A program made the position numbers and the translations under genes. Shown one piece after another: positions 1-8,126 of a DNA stretch of 41,511 nt. The notes beneath the pieces are model-generated. The model was not told where the DNA came from, did no database searches, and was given only the letters and a program-made list of their open reading frames with translations. Position 1 is the first letter of the stretch, and each line of letters opens with the position of its first letter. The DNA comes from Limnohabitans sp. (lineage in GTDB: Bacteria > Pseudomonadota > Gammaproteobacteria > Burkholderiales > Burkholderiaceae_C), in the NCBI GenBank assembly GCA_018882835.1, contig VERE01000027.1:1-41511 (forward strand), given 5' to 3'.

Positions 1-2
1 AC

Positions 3-2459
3 AAGGTCGTGCAGGACATGGCCTCAATCTTTCGGGGCATGGTGTACTGGTCCGGCGGCGCAATCACGGTCACGGAGGATGCGCCCGCCGATCCGGTCTA
101 CCAATTCGCCCCTAGCAACGTCGTGGACGGAGAATTTGCGTATCAGGGGTCTTCGGCGAAGGCGCGGCACACGGTGGCCTTGGTCACATGGAACGACCCC
201 GAAGACTTTTATCGCCAGAAGGTGGAGTACGTCGAGGACGCCGCCGGCATCGCCCGCTACGGTATCGTGCAGAGCGAAGTGGTGGCCCTGGGATGCACCT
301 CTCGGGGTCAGGCGCACCGGGTGGGTAAGTGGCTCTTGTATTCCGAGCAGTCGGAATCTGAGATCGTCACCTTCCGCACGGGCCTGGAGGGGGCCGTGGT
401 GCGTCCGGGGGATATCATCAAGGTTGCTGATCCAGTTCGAGGGGGCATGCGCCTTGGGGGCCGGATCGCTGCGGCATCTGCCAGCACGGTCACCTTGGAT
501 CAGGACCTGCCAGCGGATCTCCCATGGCGGCTATCGGTGATTCTGCCCACTGGGGTGGTTGAGGAGCGGCTGGTAGGTCCGATTTCGGGTCGAGCCCTGA
601 CGGTGACGATCCCCTTCAGTGCGGTGCCGCAGGCTGGCGCCATTTGGGTGCTTTCCTCGTCTATCATCGAACCGCAACTCTTTCGGGTGGTTGCGGTCGC
701 CGAGCGGGATCCTGGGGTGCACGAGGTCACCGCACTCGCTCACAACCCGAGCAAGTTCGATGCGATTGAAAAGGGGCTGGCTTTGCAGCCCCGATCGATC
801 ACCGTCCTGTCGGATATGCCACCAGCACCGACTGGGCTCTCCATGCAGGAGAGCTTGTACCGGGTCAAAGACCAGGCCCAGGTGCTGGTTCAGGTGTCCT
901 GGAACGAGGTGCAGACCGCTGTTGCGTACCGGCTCTCCTACCGGGTGGCAGGCGGCAACTTCGTGAGCCTTCCGCTCACCAGTGCCAACTACGTCGAAAT
1001 CCGGGATGCGCAAGAAGGCGCGTATGAATTCAGCCTGCGTGCGATCGGGATCACGCGCAAGGAGAGTGTTCCTGCGACACTGAGCACAACGGTTCTGGGA
1101 AAGACCCTGCCGCCGTCGGATGTCATGGGCTTTTCGGTCCAGCGCCGAGTCTCCGATCTGCTGATTTCTTGGGATGAACTCCAAGATGCAGACCTTTCGG
1201 GCTACGAGGTCCGTGTAGGAACTGGCTGGGATAACGGCCAGTTGGTGGCCAAGACCGCGGGCACGCAGATGGTCCACGACCAGAGCGCGGCTGGCCTTTA
1301 CCCGTATCACATTCGGGCCTACGACACTTCGGGCAATTACAGCGCCCACGTCACAACCTTTGTGCTGAGCCTACAAGCGCCCTCGACCGTGCGTCAGTTC
1401 GATGTGGTTCAGTCGGCCAACCGGCTAGAGTTTCGGTGGCAGCCCAATCCTGAACCCGAAGTTGTCGGGTATGAGCTTCGTGAGGGCGCGGCCTGGGATG
1501 CCTCGCTCTTTGTGGCTGAGGTCAAGTCCACCAGCTACACGCTGCCCTCAGGGTTTGACGGAGAGCGCAAGTTTTGGATCAAGGCGATTGCGTCCCCAGG
1601 CATCTACAGCGACACGCCGACCTTTGTCTCGACCGTAGTTGCCCAGCCGCAGAACGCCAATTTGATCCTGGCGCGCGATGAGCAGGCGCTGGGATTTCCC
1701 GGCACCAAGCACTTCGCTTCTGTCGTCTCGGTCAACGGTCGAAACGCCCTGCGTATGAGCACCGGTGCCCAGACGGCTGAGTACCTCTTTGAGGTGGACC
1801 TTGTTTCACCCATCCGAGCCCAGAACACGCTGCTCAATAGCCTCGGGGCCTCGGTTGATGACCGGACCACATGGCTGGAGGCGAATTTCCCCTGGAGCAG
1901 CGATGCTGCCAGGCGCCAGTGGGCCTATGACGGCGCGATTGCCAACGTGGATGCGCGGTTTCAAATCGCCCGGGAAGATGCACTGCAAGCCGGCGAAGTC
2001 TACGGATGGCGTCTGAACGGTTCTACCGCAGGGCTAGGAAATCCAGTCTCGAGCCAGGCGGCAGGCGTCGCCTATGCCGCCGGCCGATACGGCGACGGTC
2101 TCATGGTCAAAGACACCACCCGGGTGGCTTGGTCGGTGAATATCCCGTCGGTTTTTCACACCTCCTTTTGGTTCATACCGTCAGAGGTCACAACCTGCGT
2201 GATCTGGGCGGCTCTTGGCCCCGCAGGATCACTCCTGGTGGGCTATGACGCCACGACGGGTGCGTTCTTTCTTGAAGACCAACTGTCCAGGCGAGTGAGC
2301 GTGCCTTTTGGGGTCTCGGTTACGGACCGCGTTTGCATCGGCGTGTGTCAGACCGCCACCGAGCGACGGCTTTTTGTCGGTCGGATGGGGGGTGATGTGG
2401 AGTCAGCCAGTTCGGCGCTTGCGCCAATCGGAGCCTTTACCAGTCTGCGTCTGTACTAG
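3..2459 (+). CDS. Phage tail tip / host specificity protein J (5' end missing)
   Basis: Central tail-tip protein of a lambda-like siphophage, expected to sit at the distal end of the tail and help recognise the host. The reading frame is open from the window edge, so the true start lies upstream; the GTG at 9 is only the first possible codon. The first ~240 residues match the J / phage-tail_3 style (QAHRVGKWLLYSEQSES, VVRPGDIIKV). Three fibronectin-III-like domains follow at about residues 270-360, 365-455 and 460-545, each with the W...Y/F...R pattern. The last ~170 residues look LamG/concanavalin-like. A strong terminator lies just downstream, then further tail genes. Assignment to the J family is firm; the C-terminal lectin-like reading is inference. 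Confidence 0.88.
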   Translation, partial: KVVQDMASIFRGMVYWSGGAITVTEDAPADPVYQFAPSNVVDGEFAYQGSSAKARHTVALVTWNDPEDFYRQKVEYVEDAAGIARYGIVQSEVVALGCTSRGQAHRVGKWLLYSEQSESEIVTFRTGLEGAVVRPGDIIKVADPVRGGMRLGGRIAAASASTVTLDQDLPADLPWRLSVILPTGVVEERLVGPISGRALTVTIPFSAVPQAGAIWVLSSSIIEPQLFRVVAVAERDPGVHEVTALAHNPSKFDAIEKGLALQPRSITVLSDMPPAPTGLSMQESLYRVKDQAQVLVQVSWNEVQTAVAYRLSYRVAGGNFVSLPLTSANYVEIRDAQEGAYEFSLRAIGITRKESVPATLSTTVLGKTLPPSDVMGFSVQRRVSDLLISWDELQDADLSGYEVRVGTGWDNGQLVAKTAGTQMVHDQSAAGLYPYHIRAYDTSGNYSAHVTTFVLSLQAPSTVRQFDVVQSANRLEFRWQPNPEPEVVGYELREGAAWDASLFVAEVKSTSYTLPSGFDGERKFWIKAIASPGIYSDTPTFVSTVVAQPQNANLILARDEQALGFPGTKHFASVVSVNGRNALRMSTGAQTAEYLFEVDLVSPIRAQNTLLNSLGASVDDRTTWLEANFPWSSDAARRQWAYDGAIANVDARFQIAREDALQAGEVYGWRLNGSTAGLGNPVSSQAAGVAYAAGRYGDGLMVKDTTRVAWSVNIPSVFHTSFWFIPSEVTTCVIWAALGPAGSLLVGYDATTGAFFLEDQLSRRVSVPFGVSVTDRVCIGVCQTATERRLFVGRMGGDVESASSALAPIGAFTSLRLY

Positions 2460-2488
2460 CCCCCAGCTTTTCAACCCATTCCCAACCG

Positions 2489-2527
2489 TGGCGCTGCTCT
2501 CGAAAGAGACAGCGCCATTTCTTTTTC
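2489..2527 (+). terminator. Rho-independent terminator after J
   Basis: The stem TGGCGCTG (2489-2496) pairs with CAGCGCCA (2510-2517) and is extended by TCTC/GAGA around a GAAA tetraloop, with one bulged C at 2497. A T-rich tract follows (2518-2527). It lies between the J stop codon and the next tail gene, so downstream tail genes may have their own promoter or rely on antitermination. Confidence 0.85.
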
Positions 2528-2546
2528 CATTTCACGAGGACTTTTC

Positions 2547-2993
2547 ATGATCGACGAATCCATGCAGCTTCACGGTGCAATGACCCTGATCCTTCGCCGC
2601 GCAAGCGGTGAGGTCGAGACGGTCCACAAAGACAACATCATCGTCAACGTCGGCTTTGACTTCATTGCTGACGCCATTGGCAAAGCCGCCAGCCGACCCG
2701 CCGTGATGGGCTTTATTGCGCTGGGCACCGGTACGACCGCAGCGGCTGCCACCCAGTCGGCGCTGGTGACCGAAATTGACCGAAATGCCGCGACCTACGC
2801 GCACACGGCAGGCACCAAGACCTTCACCTTCAGCGCGGACTTCTTGGCGGGCGACAGCACGGGGGCTCTGACGGAGGCCGGGGTATTCAACGCAGCGACC
2901 GGGGGCATCATGCTCGATCGGGTGGTGTTTCCAGTGGTCAACAAGGGCGCAGATGACAGCCTGACCGCGGTCTTCACCTTCACGATGAGCTGA
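2547..2993 (+). CDS. Phage tail-associated protein (148 aa)
   Basis: Small structural protein of the tail region, probably a fibre base or minor tail component. The ATG at 2547 is preceded by ACGAGGA (2534-2540). The N-terminal half alternates hydrophobic and polar residues (MTLILRRASGEVETV, DNIIVNVGFDFIADAIG). The second half is rich in Ala/Thr/Gly beta-type segments (GFIALGTGTTAAAATQSAL, FTFSADFLAGDSTGALTEAG), as in small phage tail proteins that sit after J. There are no transmembrane segments or signal peptide. The gene is followed 5 bp later by the repeat-bearing tail protein, so the two are probably co-translated. I do not recognise a named family; the role is inferred from position. 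Confidence 0.7.
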   Translation: MIDESMQLHGAMTLILRRASGEVETVHKDNIIVNVGFDFIADAIGKAASRPAVMGFIALGTGTTAAAATQSALVTEIDRNAATYAHTAGTKTFTFSADFLAGDSTGALTEAGVFNAATGGIMLDRVVFPVVNKGADDSLTAVFTFTMS

Positions 2994-2998
2994 TCGAG

Positions 2999-4351
2999 AT
3001 GCCCGACACGGTGACGGTCAGCGAGACCCAGGGTGCAAGGTACACCTGGGCGTCGGCTGGCTTTACATGGTCGAGCGCCAGCGCCGGAAAGAACTGGACC
3101 ACAGCCTATCCGGCGGTCTACAACGTCGCTGTTGCGGTGACGCTGGCCTTCGTTGAGGCCACCGGCAGACAGTGGACCAAGCGCTCGAATGAAACGCTGG
3201 CCATTGCAGAAAAGCTCGCCAAGCAATTGATCCTGCGCGAATCAGAAGCAATCGGGTTTGGGGAAACCTACTCAGACCTGATCGCCTATGTACTTCGTTG
3301 GGTGGAAACGATGTCCTTTGGCGAGGCTCTCGGGAAAGCCAGTCGCAAGGAGGTGCAGGAGTCCTTCCAGGCATCCGACTACCTAACCCGAGTGCTGACA
3401 AAGACCGCTACGGAGAGCCTAGCCTTGAGCGACGTGATTCGCCAGGGAAGTGTTAAGCGCCTGGCCGAAAGCCTGCCGATGTCGGAGACGCCTCAACGGG
3501 GGGTGACCAAGAACGCATTCGAAGCCTTCGAGCTAGGTGACGACTTGGATCGGCATATGACCAAGCGCATATCAGAGGCCGTCGCGTTTGCCGAGACCTA
3601 TACCGATCTGATCGCATTCATCTTGCGAATCAGCGAAGGCCTGGGCGTGAGCGACTTGGGGGCCAAGCAACTCCGAAAACCCTTCTCCGAGGCCTTTGGT
3701 ACGACCGACAAGGCTGCAAGGCAGACGATCAAGCGCGTCGCTGAGGCGGTCGCTATAGGCGAGGCACTGGGACGCACGGTGGCCTATCGCCGAAATCTGA
3801 CCGAGGGCTTTGCGGTATCGGATGCGCTGCGTAAAGCAATCAGACTGACCGCGCAGGAGGCCTTGGTGCTTGCCGAGCAGTACCGCAGGCATGCCAACGG
3901 CGTGATCAGCGACATGATCGTTGGCAGCACCGAGATCACCGAGCTGGACTTTGCTGCCATCGTCGAGGCCGGTCACCCGCCCGGGTACACCGACTTCCGG
4001 GATTTCATCCAAGGCGACTACACCTACCGTCGCGCGCTTTTCCGAGCCATTCTGAATTCGCGCAACTCTGACCGAGCCTTCATTGACGCATTGCGGGTGA
4101 CGGTTGACGTCCCTGACATCTTCGACCGAGGTACTGCCCAGATCACCGATCCAGCGGCCGGAGCCTCGATCTACTTCTCGCGCAGCTTTAGGGTCGCGCC
4201 TGAGGTGACCATGACCCACAAGGGGGGCTCCGCCGTGGCCATCCCTCGGCTGCTAGGCGCAGTTACCACGACTGGCTTCACCGCCGTCCTCGAAAACAGT
4301 TCCGGCTCCCGCGTGACCGGCTCCTTCACCTGGATTGCACAGGGGTACTAG
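2999..4351 (+). CDS. Phage tail fibre protein with 13 tandem ~18-residue repeats
   Basis: Tail fibre or tail-shaft protein of 450 aa. Residues ~58-297 are about 13 degenerate tandem repeats of 18-19 residues, with a pattern close to T-K-R-x-x-E-x-h-x-h-x-E-x-h-x-R (examples: QTIKRVAEAVAIGEALGR, HMTKRISEAVAFAETYTDL). The regular Glu/Arg and hydrophobic positions suggest a solenoid or helical/coiled rod. The C-terminal domain (~375-450) ends in GSFTWIAQGY, a beta-sandwich-like tip of the kind found at the ends of phage fibres (H-type-lectin-like by eye). The gene starts 5 bp after the preceding stop, and its TAG directly abuts the ATG of the Cys-rich fibre gene. Fibre assignment is by context and the C-terminal style. 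Confidence 0.75.
   Translation: MPDTVTVSETQGARYTWASAGFTWSSASAGKNWTTAYPAVYNVAVAVTLAFVEATGRQWTKRSNETLAIAEKLAKQLILRESEAIGFGETYSDLIAYVLRWVETMSFGEALGKASRKEVQESFQASDYLTRVLTKTATESLALSDVIRQGSVKRLAESLPMSETPQRGVTKNAFEAFELGDDLDRHMTKRISEAVAFAETYTDLIAFILRISEGLGVSDLGAKQLRKPFSEAFGTTDKAARQTIKRVAEAVAIGEALGRTVAYRRNLTEGFAVSDALRKAIRLTAQEALVLAEQYRRHANGVISDMIVGSTEITELDFAAIVEAGHPPGYTDFRDFIQGDYTYRRALFRAILNSRNSDRAFIDALRVTVDVPDIFDRGTAQITDPAAGASIYFSRSFRVAPEVTMTHKGGSAVAIPRLLGAVTTTGFTAVLENSSGSRVTGSFTWIAQGY
3170..3889 (+). repeat. Region encoding 13 tandem ~18.5-residue repeats
   Basis: About 240 codons encode 13 imperfect units of 18 or 19 residues. Conserved features are a basic TKR-like start, a central Glu after two residues, alternating small/hydrophobic residues, a second Glu/Asp, and a closing Arg/Lys. 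DNA identity between units is low, so the repeat is old and conserved at protein level rather than a recent tandem duplication. Confidence 0.75.
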
Positions 4352-5311
4352 ATGCAAAACTTCACCGATATACCGTCGTCCAGAACGCTGTCCGATTCTC
4401 TGATCGAGATTCTTAACAACGATAAGACGGCCATTTCATGCAACAGCGGCACCACCTTCCCGACGACCAACCTTCAGATCGGGATGCTGTGCTACCGCAC
4501 TGACCAGTTGAAGCTCTACCAGTTGATCGGGACCAACCCGGATAACTGGCGCTTCATCATGGATTTGGCAAGCGGCATTGATACGCAGTTCGCAGCCAAG
4601 CTCAATGCCTCGAGCTACACGGCAGCCGATGTTCTGGCGAAGTTGCTGACAGTGGATGGTGCAGGTACTGGACTGGATGCCGACCTGCTCGATGGTCAGC
4701 ATGCGAGCGCTTTTGCTGCGAGCACACACAACCACAACGCCGCCTATCTCGGCATCAGCGCCAAGGCCGCCGATGCTGACAAGCTCGATGGCTATGACTC
4801 CACCGCGTTTGTGAGGTCGGTCAACGGTGCCGGGCCTGATGCCGCTGGCAATGCGACGGTCAACATTGACCTGTCGAGCCGGGTCGCAAAGACCGGCGAC
4901 ACGATGACGGGGAATCTGACGATTCAGAACACCGCCCCAACTATCAATATGCAGGACACGGACAACGTGACCCGCTATCTGCATGTCAACAGCAACCTGA
5001 TGGGCTTTTTAAAGTCCGATGGCAACTGGGACATGTACATGAACAACAGTGGATCTATGTGGACCGCGAACTACGGGTGGTTGCATGACTACTTTTTCAG
5101 CACCATCGCCAACTGTTTTGTTGGCAACTGCCCGGGTAATACAGGCAACTGCAGCCCGGTGGGCAACAACGCAACATCCGTAGTTTCTAACTGCGGCAGC
5201 GCATCTTTTGTGCGCGATGAGCTGGTGGACAACGGCAGCCAGATTTCTGTCCGAAGAACACAGTACAACTTCAACTGCAATTGCAACTGTGCTTGCGACT
5301 GCTGCTGCTGA
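4352..5311 (+). CDS. Phage tail fibre with cysteine-rich C-terminal tail
   Basis: Tail fibre protein of 319 aa. It carries typical fibre repeats: two xLDGxxxxxF motifs (LLDGQHASAF ~112-121, KLDGYDSTAF ~144-153) and VAKTGDTMTGNL (~178-189). The C-terminus is striking. Residues 309-319 contain seven cysteines (FNCNCNCACDCCC), and four more lie at 255, 260, 267 and 281. Seven of these eleven cysteines are preceded by Asn. The stop codon overlaps the ATG at 5311 of the next frame (TGATG). The following genes encode an oxygenase-like protein and a radical SAM/SPASM enzyme, so the Cys-rich tail is a plausible modification substrate. Fibre identity is well supported; modification is inference. Confidence 0.85.
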   Translation: MQNFTDIPSSRTLSDSLIEILNNDKTAISCNSGTTFPTTNLQIGMLCYRTDQLKLYQLIGTNPDNWRFIMDLASGIDTQFAAKLNASSYTAADVLAKLLTVDGAGTGLDADLLDGQHASAFAASTHNHNAAYLGISAKAADADKLDGYDSTAFVRSVNGAGPDAAGNATVNIDLSSRVAKTGDTMTGNLTIQNTAPTINMQDTDNVTRYLHVNSNLMGFLKSDGNWDMYMNNSGSMWTANYGWLHDYFFSTIANCFVGNCPGNTGNCSPVGNNATSVVSNCGSASFVRDELVDNGSQISVRRTQYNFNCNCNCACDCCC

Positions 5312-5322
5312 TGGGGGCGACC

Positions 5323-6102
5323 ATGAAAGTCATTGCAGTACGCAACCCGCTTCTTCATCCCTATGCATTCCATCAAGTCTCCATCTCGCGCGAGTTGCAA
5401 AGCAGGTCGTTGATCGTTCGATACCGGTTGGCCAGAACAAATCATGCTGAAGAGGATCCTGTCTTTGATGCAGAAGAACAGGAGGTGCGGGTCAATCTGG
5501 CAGCGCTCAGAAACCGCCCCGACTGGTGCGACCACCAGTGCTATTTCGTGTCGCTCAAGGATGGGCGTTTGGGGCCGCTTTTCTCCCTCTTTGTGGCTAC
5601 GCTTCCTGCCCGTCTTGCTGCAACTGAGTTTGCAACGATGTCGCAGCAGAGTTTGATTCTGGGAATCAATGTGCAGTTTGCCGACGCCACGGACGACGAG
5701 CTGTTTCTGACCGTCAACATGAACCAGCGATGCCGCGACGCTGATATCTCAGTTGACGGTGATTTGGCTCTTGAGTGGAGCCAGGCGGCTTCAAGCGGAA
5801 CACACAGAACCTTATTGCTGCCGCACCTGCGCTTGTCGGCTCCGTCAACCATCGCAGCCGATGGCCAGGCAACGATCACTATTCAGCTTGAGGACGCTGC
5901 TGAACACCCGATTGAAAGGCAGGCAACCGTCTATCTGGAAGCGGTCTCAGGTGTATTACCTCGGGCCAGGGTCACCACCATTCAGGGCACTGCCGCCGTC
6001 CCTGTATTTGCCACTGGTTTGAGCCCAGGTGAGCAGGTTCGCATCAAAGCAGGCTGGAAGTACTTTCCCGGCGTGGACGACATCACGATTGAGGTTGTCT
6101 GA
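5323..6102 (+). CDS. Unknown phage protein with C-terminal Ig-like (Big_1-type) domain
   Basis: Protein of 259 aa. I chose the ATG at 5323, which has a GGGGG ribosome-binding stretch about 5 bp upstream. An in-frame ATG at 5311 overlaps the fibre stop (TGATG) and could also be used. Residues 1-170 are not recognised and show no membrane segment. The last ~90 residues (LRLSAPSTIAADGQATI onwards, ending DDITIEVV) follow the strand pattern of a bacterial Ig-like, invasin-type domain. Its stop overlaps the ATG of the oxygenase-like gene (TGATG at 6100-6104), showing translational coupling inside the cassette. It may be a fibre accessory, a tail-displayed adhesin, or a partner of the modifying enzymes. 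Confidence 0.6.
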   Translation: MKVIAVRNPLLHPYAFHQVSISRELQSRSLIVRYRLARTNHAEEDPVFDAEEQEVRVNLAALRNRPDWCDHQCYFVSLKDGRLGPLFSLFVATLPARLAATEFATMSQQSLILGINVQFADATDDELFLTVNMNQRCRDADISVDGDLALEWSQAASSGTHRTLLLPHLRLSAPSTIAADGQATITIQLEDAAEHPIERQATVYLEAVSGVLPRARVTTIQGTAAVPVFATGLSPGEQVRIKAGWKYFPGVDDITIEVV

Positions 6103-6659
6103 TGCTCCAAGCGCTGTTTGCGGTCCCAGTCCTCGTAACAGAACTGGGCATATCTGAACGCGAACGCAGCGTTCTCTGCGAGTGTGCCCTGGCCGCATAC
6201 CGGGCCAACAACACGAACGGGAAACCCTGGTCTAGAGCTAACCGGGAGTCTCTGGCAGTCCAAGAGCCGGTTTTTGAGGCTCTCTTTGCCATGGTCGCTA
6301 GGGCGGCAGAAGTTGCATTTGGGGTCCGTGTCGTATCCATCACCGGTCGCGAACTGGTTCAGTTTGATGGCGATTTTGTCCCTCCGCATGTTGAGCCATC
6401 TGTGCTGTCTGCCATCTACTGGATAGATGCCGCAGCTGAACCCAAGCATGCGTGTGGGGATCACAACGGATCGCTGGTCCTTCAAAGCCCAGTGGGCCCC
6501 TTTGGCACCAAGGTACTGCCAACTGAGGAGAGGGTTCGGTTCATCGATCCGATGCCTGATCGCCTACTGGTTTTTCCAAGCCATCTGGTGCACTTTGGCC
6601 ACGTCTACCGTGCGCCGACACCAAGCGTCGAGGTTCACTTCGAAATGGAGATTGCGTGA
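6102..6659 (+). CDS. 2OG-Fe(II) oxygenase-like protein
   Basis: Protein of 185 aa resembling the small putative 2OG-Fe(II) oxygenases (TIGR02466 style) found in phages. The candidate iron ligands are H96-x-E98 in PPHVEP and the distal H164 in FPSHLVHFGH, a motif that mirrors the family's FPSWLxH. SAIYWID (103-109) matches the strand after the first ligand. The Arg normally found near the end (RxSxSFN), which holds the 2OG carboxylate, appears replaced (PSVEVHFEMEI), so co-substrate use is uncertain. The start overlaps the previous stop. The setting between a Cys-rich fibre and a radical SAM enzyme suggests hydroxylation or oxidation of a tail protein, but no substrate is proven. Confidence 0.65.
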   Translation: MLQALFAVPVLVTELGISERERSVLCECALAAYRANNTNGKPWSRANRESLAVQEPVFEALFAMVARAAEVAFGVRVVSITGRELVQFDGDFVPPHVEPSVLSAIYWIDAAAEPKHACGDHNGSLVLQSPVGPFGTKVLPTEERVRFIDPMPDRLLVFPSHLVHFGHVYRAPTPSVEVHFEMEIA

Positions 6660-6691
6660 TGCGCGCAGTCAATTTCTACCAATAGGAAACC

Positions 6692-8059
6692 ATGAGTACT
6701 TTTGTCATTCATACCGTCATTCCGGGCGGACCAGCTGGTCCAACCCTCCGATACGACAACCAGACCTCGGAACTCACCAACCTGCAAACCGGGCAGCCGG
6801 TTGTGAGGTCCTTTGCGGCCGTCCAGCCCGCAAGTCAACCTTTCGCCACCAGCAAAGACACCCCGGCTCGAAAAGATTCGCCTCGGGTCTTGAAGATCTC
6901 TCTTGGCCTGTCATGCAATTACGAGTGTGAGTACTGTTCTCAGCGCTTTGTGCCACGCGCGGCTGAGACGAATCCTGCTGAAGTTCACGCCTTCGTTGCG
7001 GGGCTAGATGGATGGGTGACCGTGCCGCCAGAGCGTATTGAGTTCTGGGGCGGGGAGCCCCTGGTTTACACCAAGACCCTGCGTCCGCTCGCTAACGCCC
7101 TTCGTCGTAAGTATCCAGACGCTGGCTTTTCAGTGATCACCAACGGATCACTGCTGAACGCCGACATCAATCAATGGCTGGATGACATGGGCTTTAGTGT
7201 TGGCATCTCTCACGATGGTCCGGGGCAGCATGTGCGAGGGCCTGATCCACTTGATGACCCTGAAAAGCGCGCAGCGATATTGGATCTTTATCGGCGACTC
7301 GCACCGAAGAGGCGTGTGAGCTTCAATGCAATGCTCAACCGCGCAAACATCTCCAGGGCCGCGATTCAGCAGTTCTTCACCGATCTGACCGGAGACCTGG
7401 ACGTCATGATCGCCGAGGGCGCATTTGTTGATGCTTACGACCCGGGTGGCTTGGCGCTGTCTCTGCCTTCTGATGAAGCGCAAGCATTTCGTCGGACGGC
7501 CTTCCAGGAGATCCGTCAGGGCAAGGCGGACAGGGTTTCCGGTGCAAGGGATCGGGTTGCCTCCTTCGTTAACTCCATCCGCCTACAACGTCCTGCATCC
7601 AGTGTGGCGCAAAAGTGTGGCATGGATCACACCGATTCGATAGCGGTTGATCTTCGCGGCAATGTGCTGACCTGCCAAAACGTTAGCGCTCAGTCAATCG
7701 CTCCAAATGGCGAGAGTCACCGAATTGGACATGTCAGCGATCTTGCGTCGGTGGCGCTGCGCACCTCAACGCATTGGTCCAAGCGCGAAGACTGTCCAAA
7801 GTGCCCTGTGCTTCACATCTGCAAAGGGGCATGCATGTTCTTGGAAGGGTCGCTTTGGGAGGCGTCCTGCAATAACGCGTACTCAGATGCGTTGCCGATC
7901 TTTGCTGCGGGGATCGAATTTCTGAGTGGGCTGGTGCCGGTCTACATAGAAGGCGACCTACCTGAACTCCGAAAGGACGTTTTCGGATTTTCTGAGCAGG
8001 TGAAACCATATCGGGAAAGACCGCCTAGGGTTTTTCCGATCCCGGTCGTCGCAGCCTGA
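6692..8059 (+). CDS. Radical SAM/SPASM peptide-modifying enzyme
   Basis: Radical SAM enzyme of 455 aa. The SAM-binding 4Fe-4S cluster motif is C75-x3-C79-x2-C82 (SCNYECEYC), followed by WGGEP (119-123) and SVGISHDGPG. The C-terminal SPASM domain has the auxiliary-cluster cysteines C309, C328, C368, C371, C377, C381 and C393 in the anaerobic sulfatase-maturase / RiPP-maturase arrangement. Such enzymes make thioether or C-C bonds, epimerise, or oxidise residues in peptides. The first ~65 residues are not recognised and no obvious PqqD-like RRE is visible. TAGGAAACC lies just upstream of the ATG at 6692. It is the last gene of the tail module, 32 bp after the oxygenase-like gene and before a terminator. 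Enzyme class is certain; the substrate (Cys-rich fibre) is inferred. Confidence 0.9.
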   Translation: MSTFVIHTVIPGGPAGPTLRYDNQTSELTNLQTGQPVVRSFAAVQPASQPFATSKDTPARKDSPRVLKISLGLSCNYECEYCSQRFVPRAAETNPAEVHAFVAGLDGWVTVPPERIEFWGGEPLVYTKTLRPLANALRRKYPDAGFSVITNGSLLNADINQWLDDMGFSVGISHDGPGQHVRGPDPLDDPEKRAAILDLYRRLAPKRRVSFNAMLNRANISRAAIQQFFTDLTGDLDVMIAEGAFVDAYDPGGLALSLPSDEAQAFRRTAFQEIRQGKADRVSGARDRVASFVNSIRLQRPASSVAQKCGMDHTDSIAVDLRGNVLTCQNVSAQSIAPNGESHRIGHVSDLASVALRTSTHWSKREDCPKCPVLHICKGACMFLEGSLWEASCNNAYSDALPIFAAGIEFLSGLVPVYIEGDLPELRKDVFGFSEQVKPYRERPPRVFPIPVVAA

Positions 8060-8083
8060 ACTGACCGTACCGTTTTGTAAACC

Positions 8084-8116
8084 GCCGCCATGGTTCGCCC
8101 TGGCGGCTTTTCTTTT
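8084..8116 (+). terminator. Rho-independent terminator after the radical SAM gene
   Basis: GCCGCCA (8084-8090) pairs with TGGCGGC (8101-8107) across a 10-nt loop, followed by a T-rich tract (8108-8116). It separates the tail/modification module from the lysis cassette. Confidence 0.8.
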
Positions 8117-8126
8117 GGAGTAACGA

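Noticed and set aside
531..1349. 272-codon minus-strand frame opposite J
   Set aside because: Shadow of the tail-tip gene; no start context or family signal.
4352..5311. Cys-rich fibre tail as a frameshift artefact
   Set aside because: The stop/start overlap with the next gene is normal and four further Asn-Cys pairs occur upstream in the same frame, so the frame is real.
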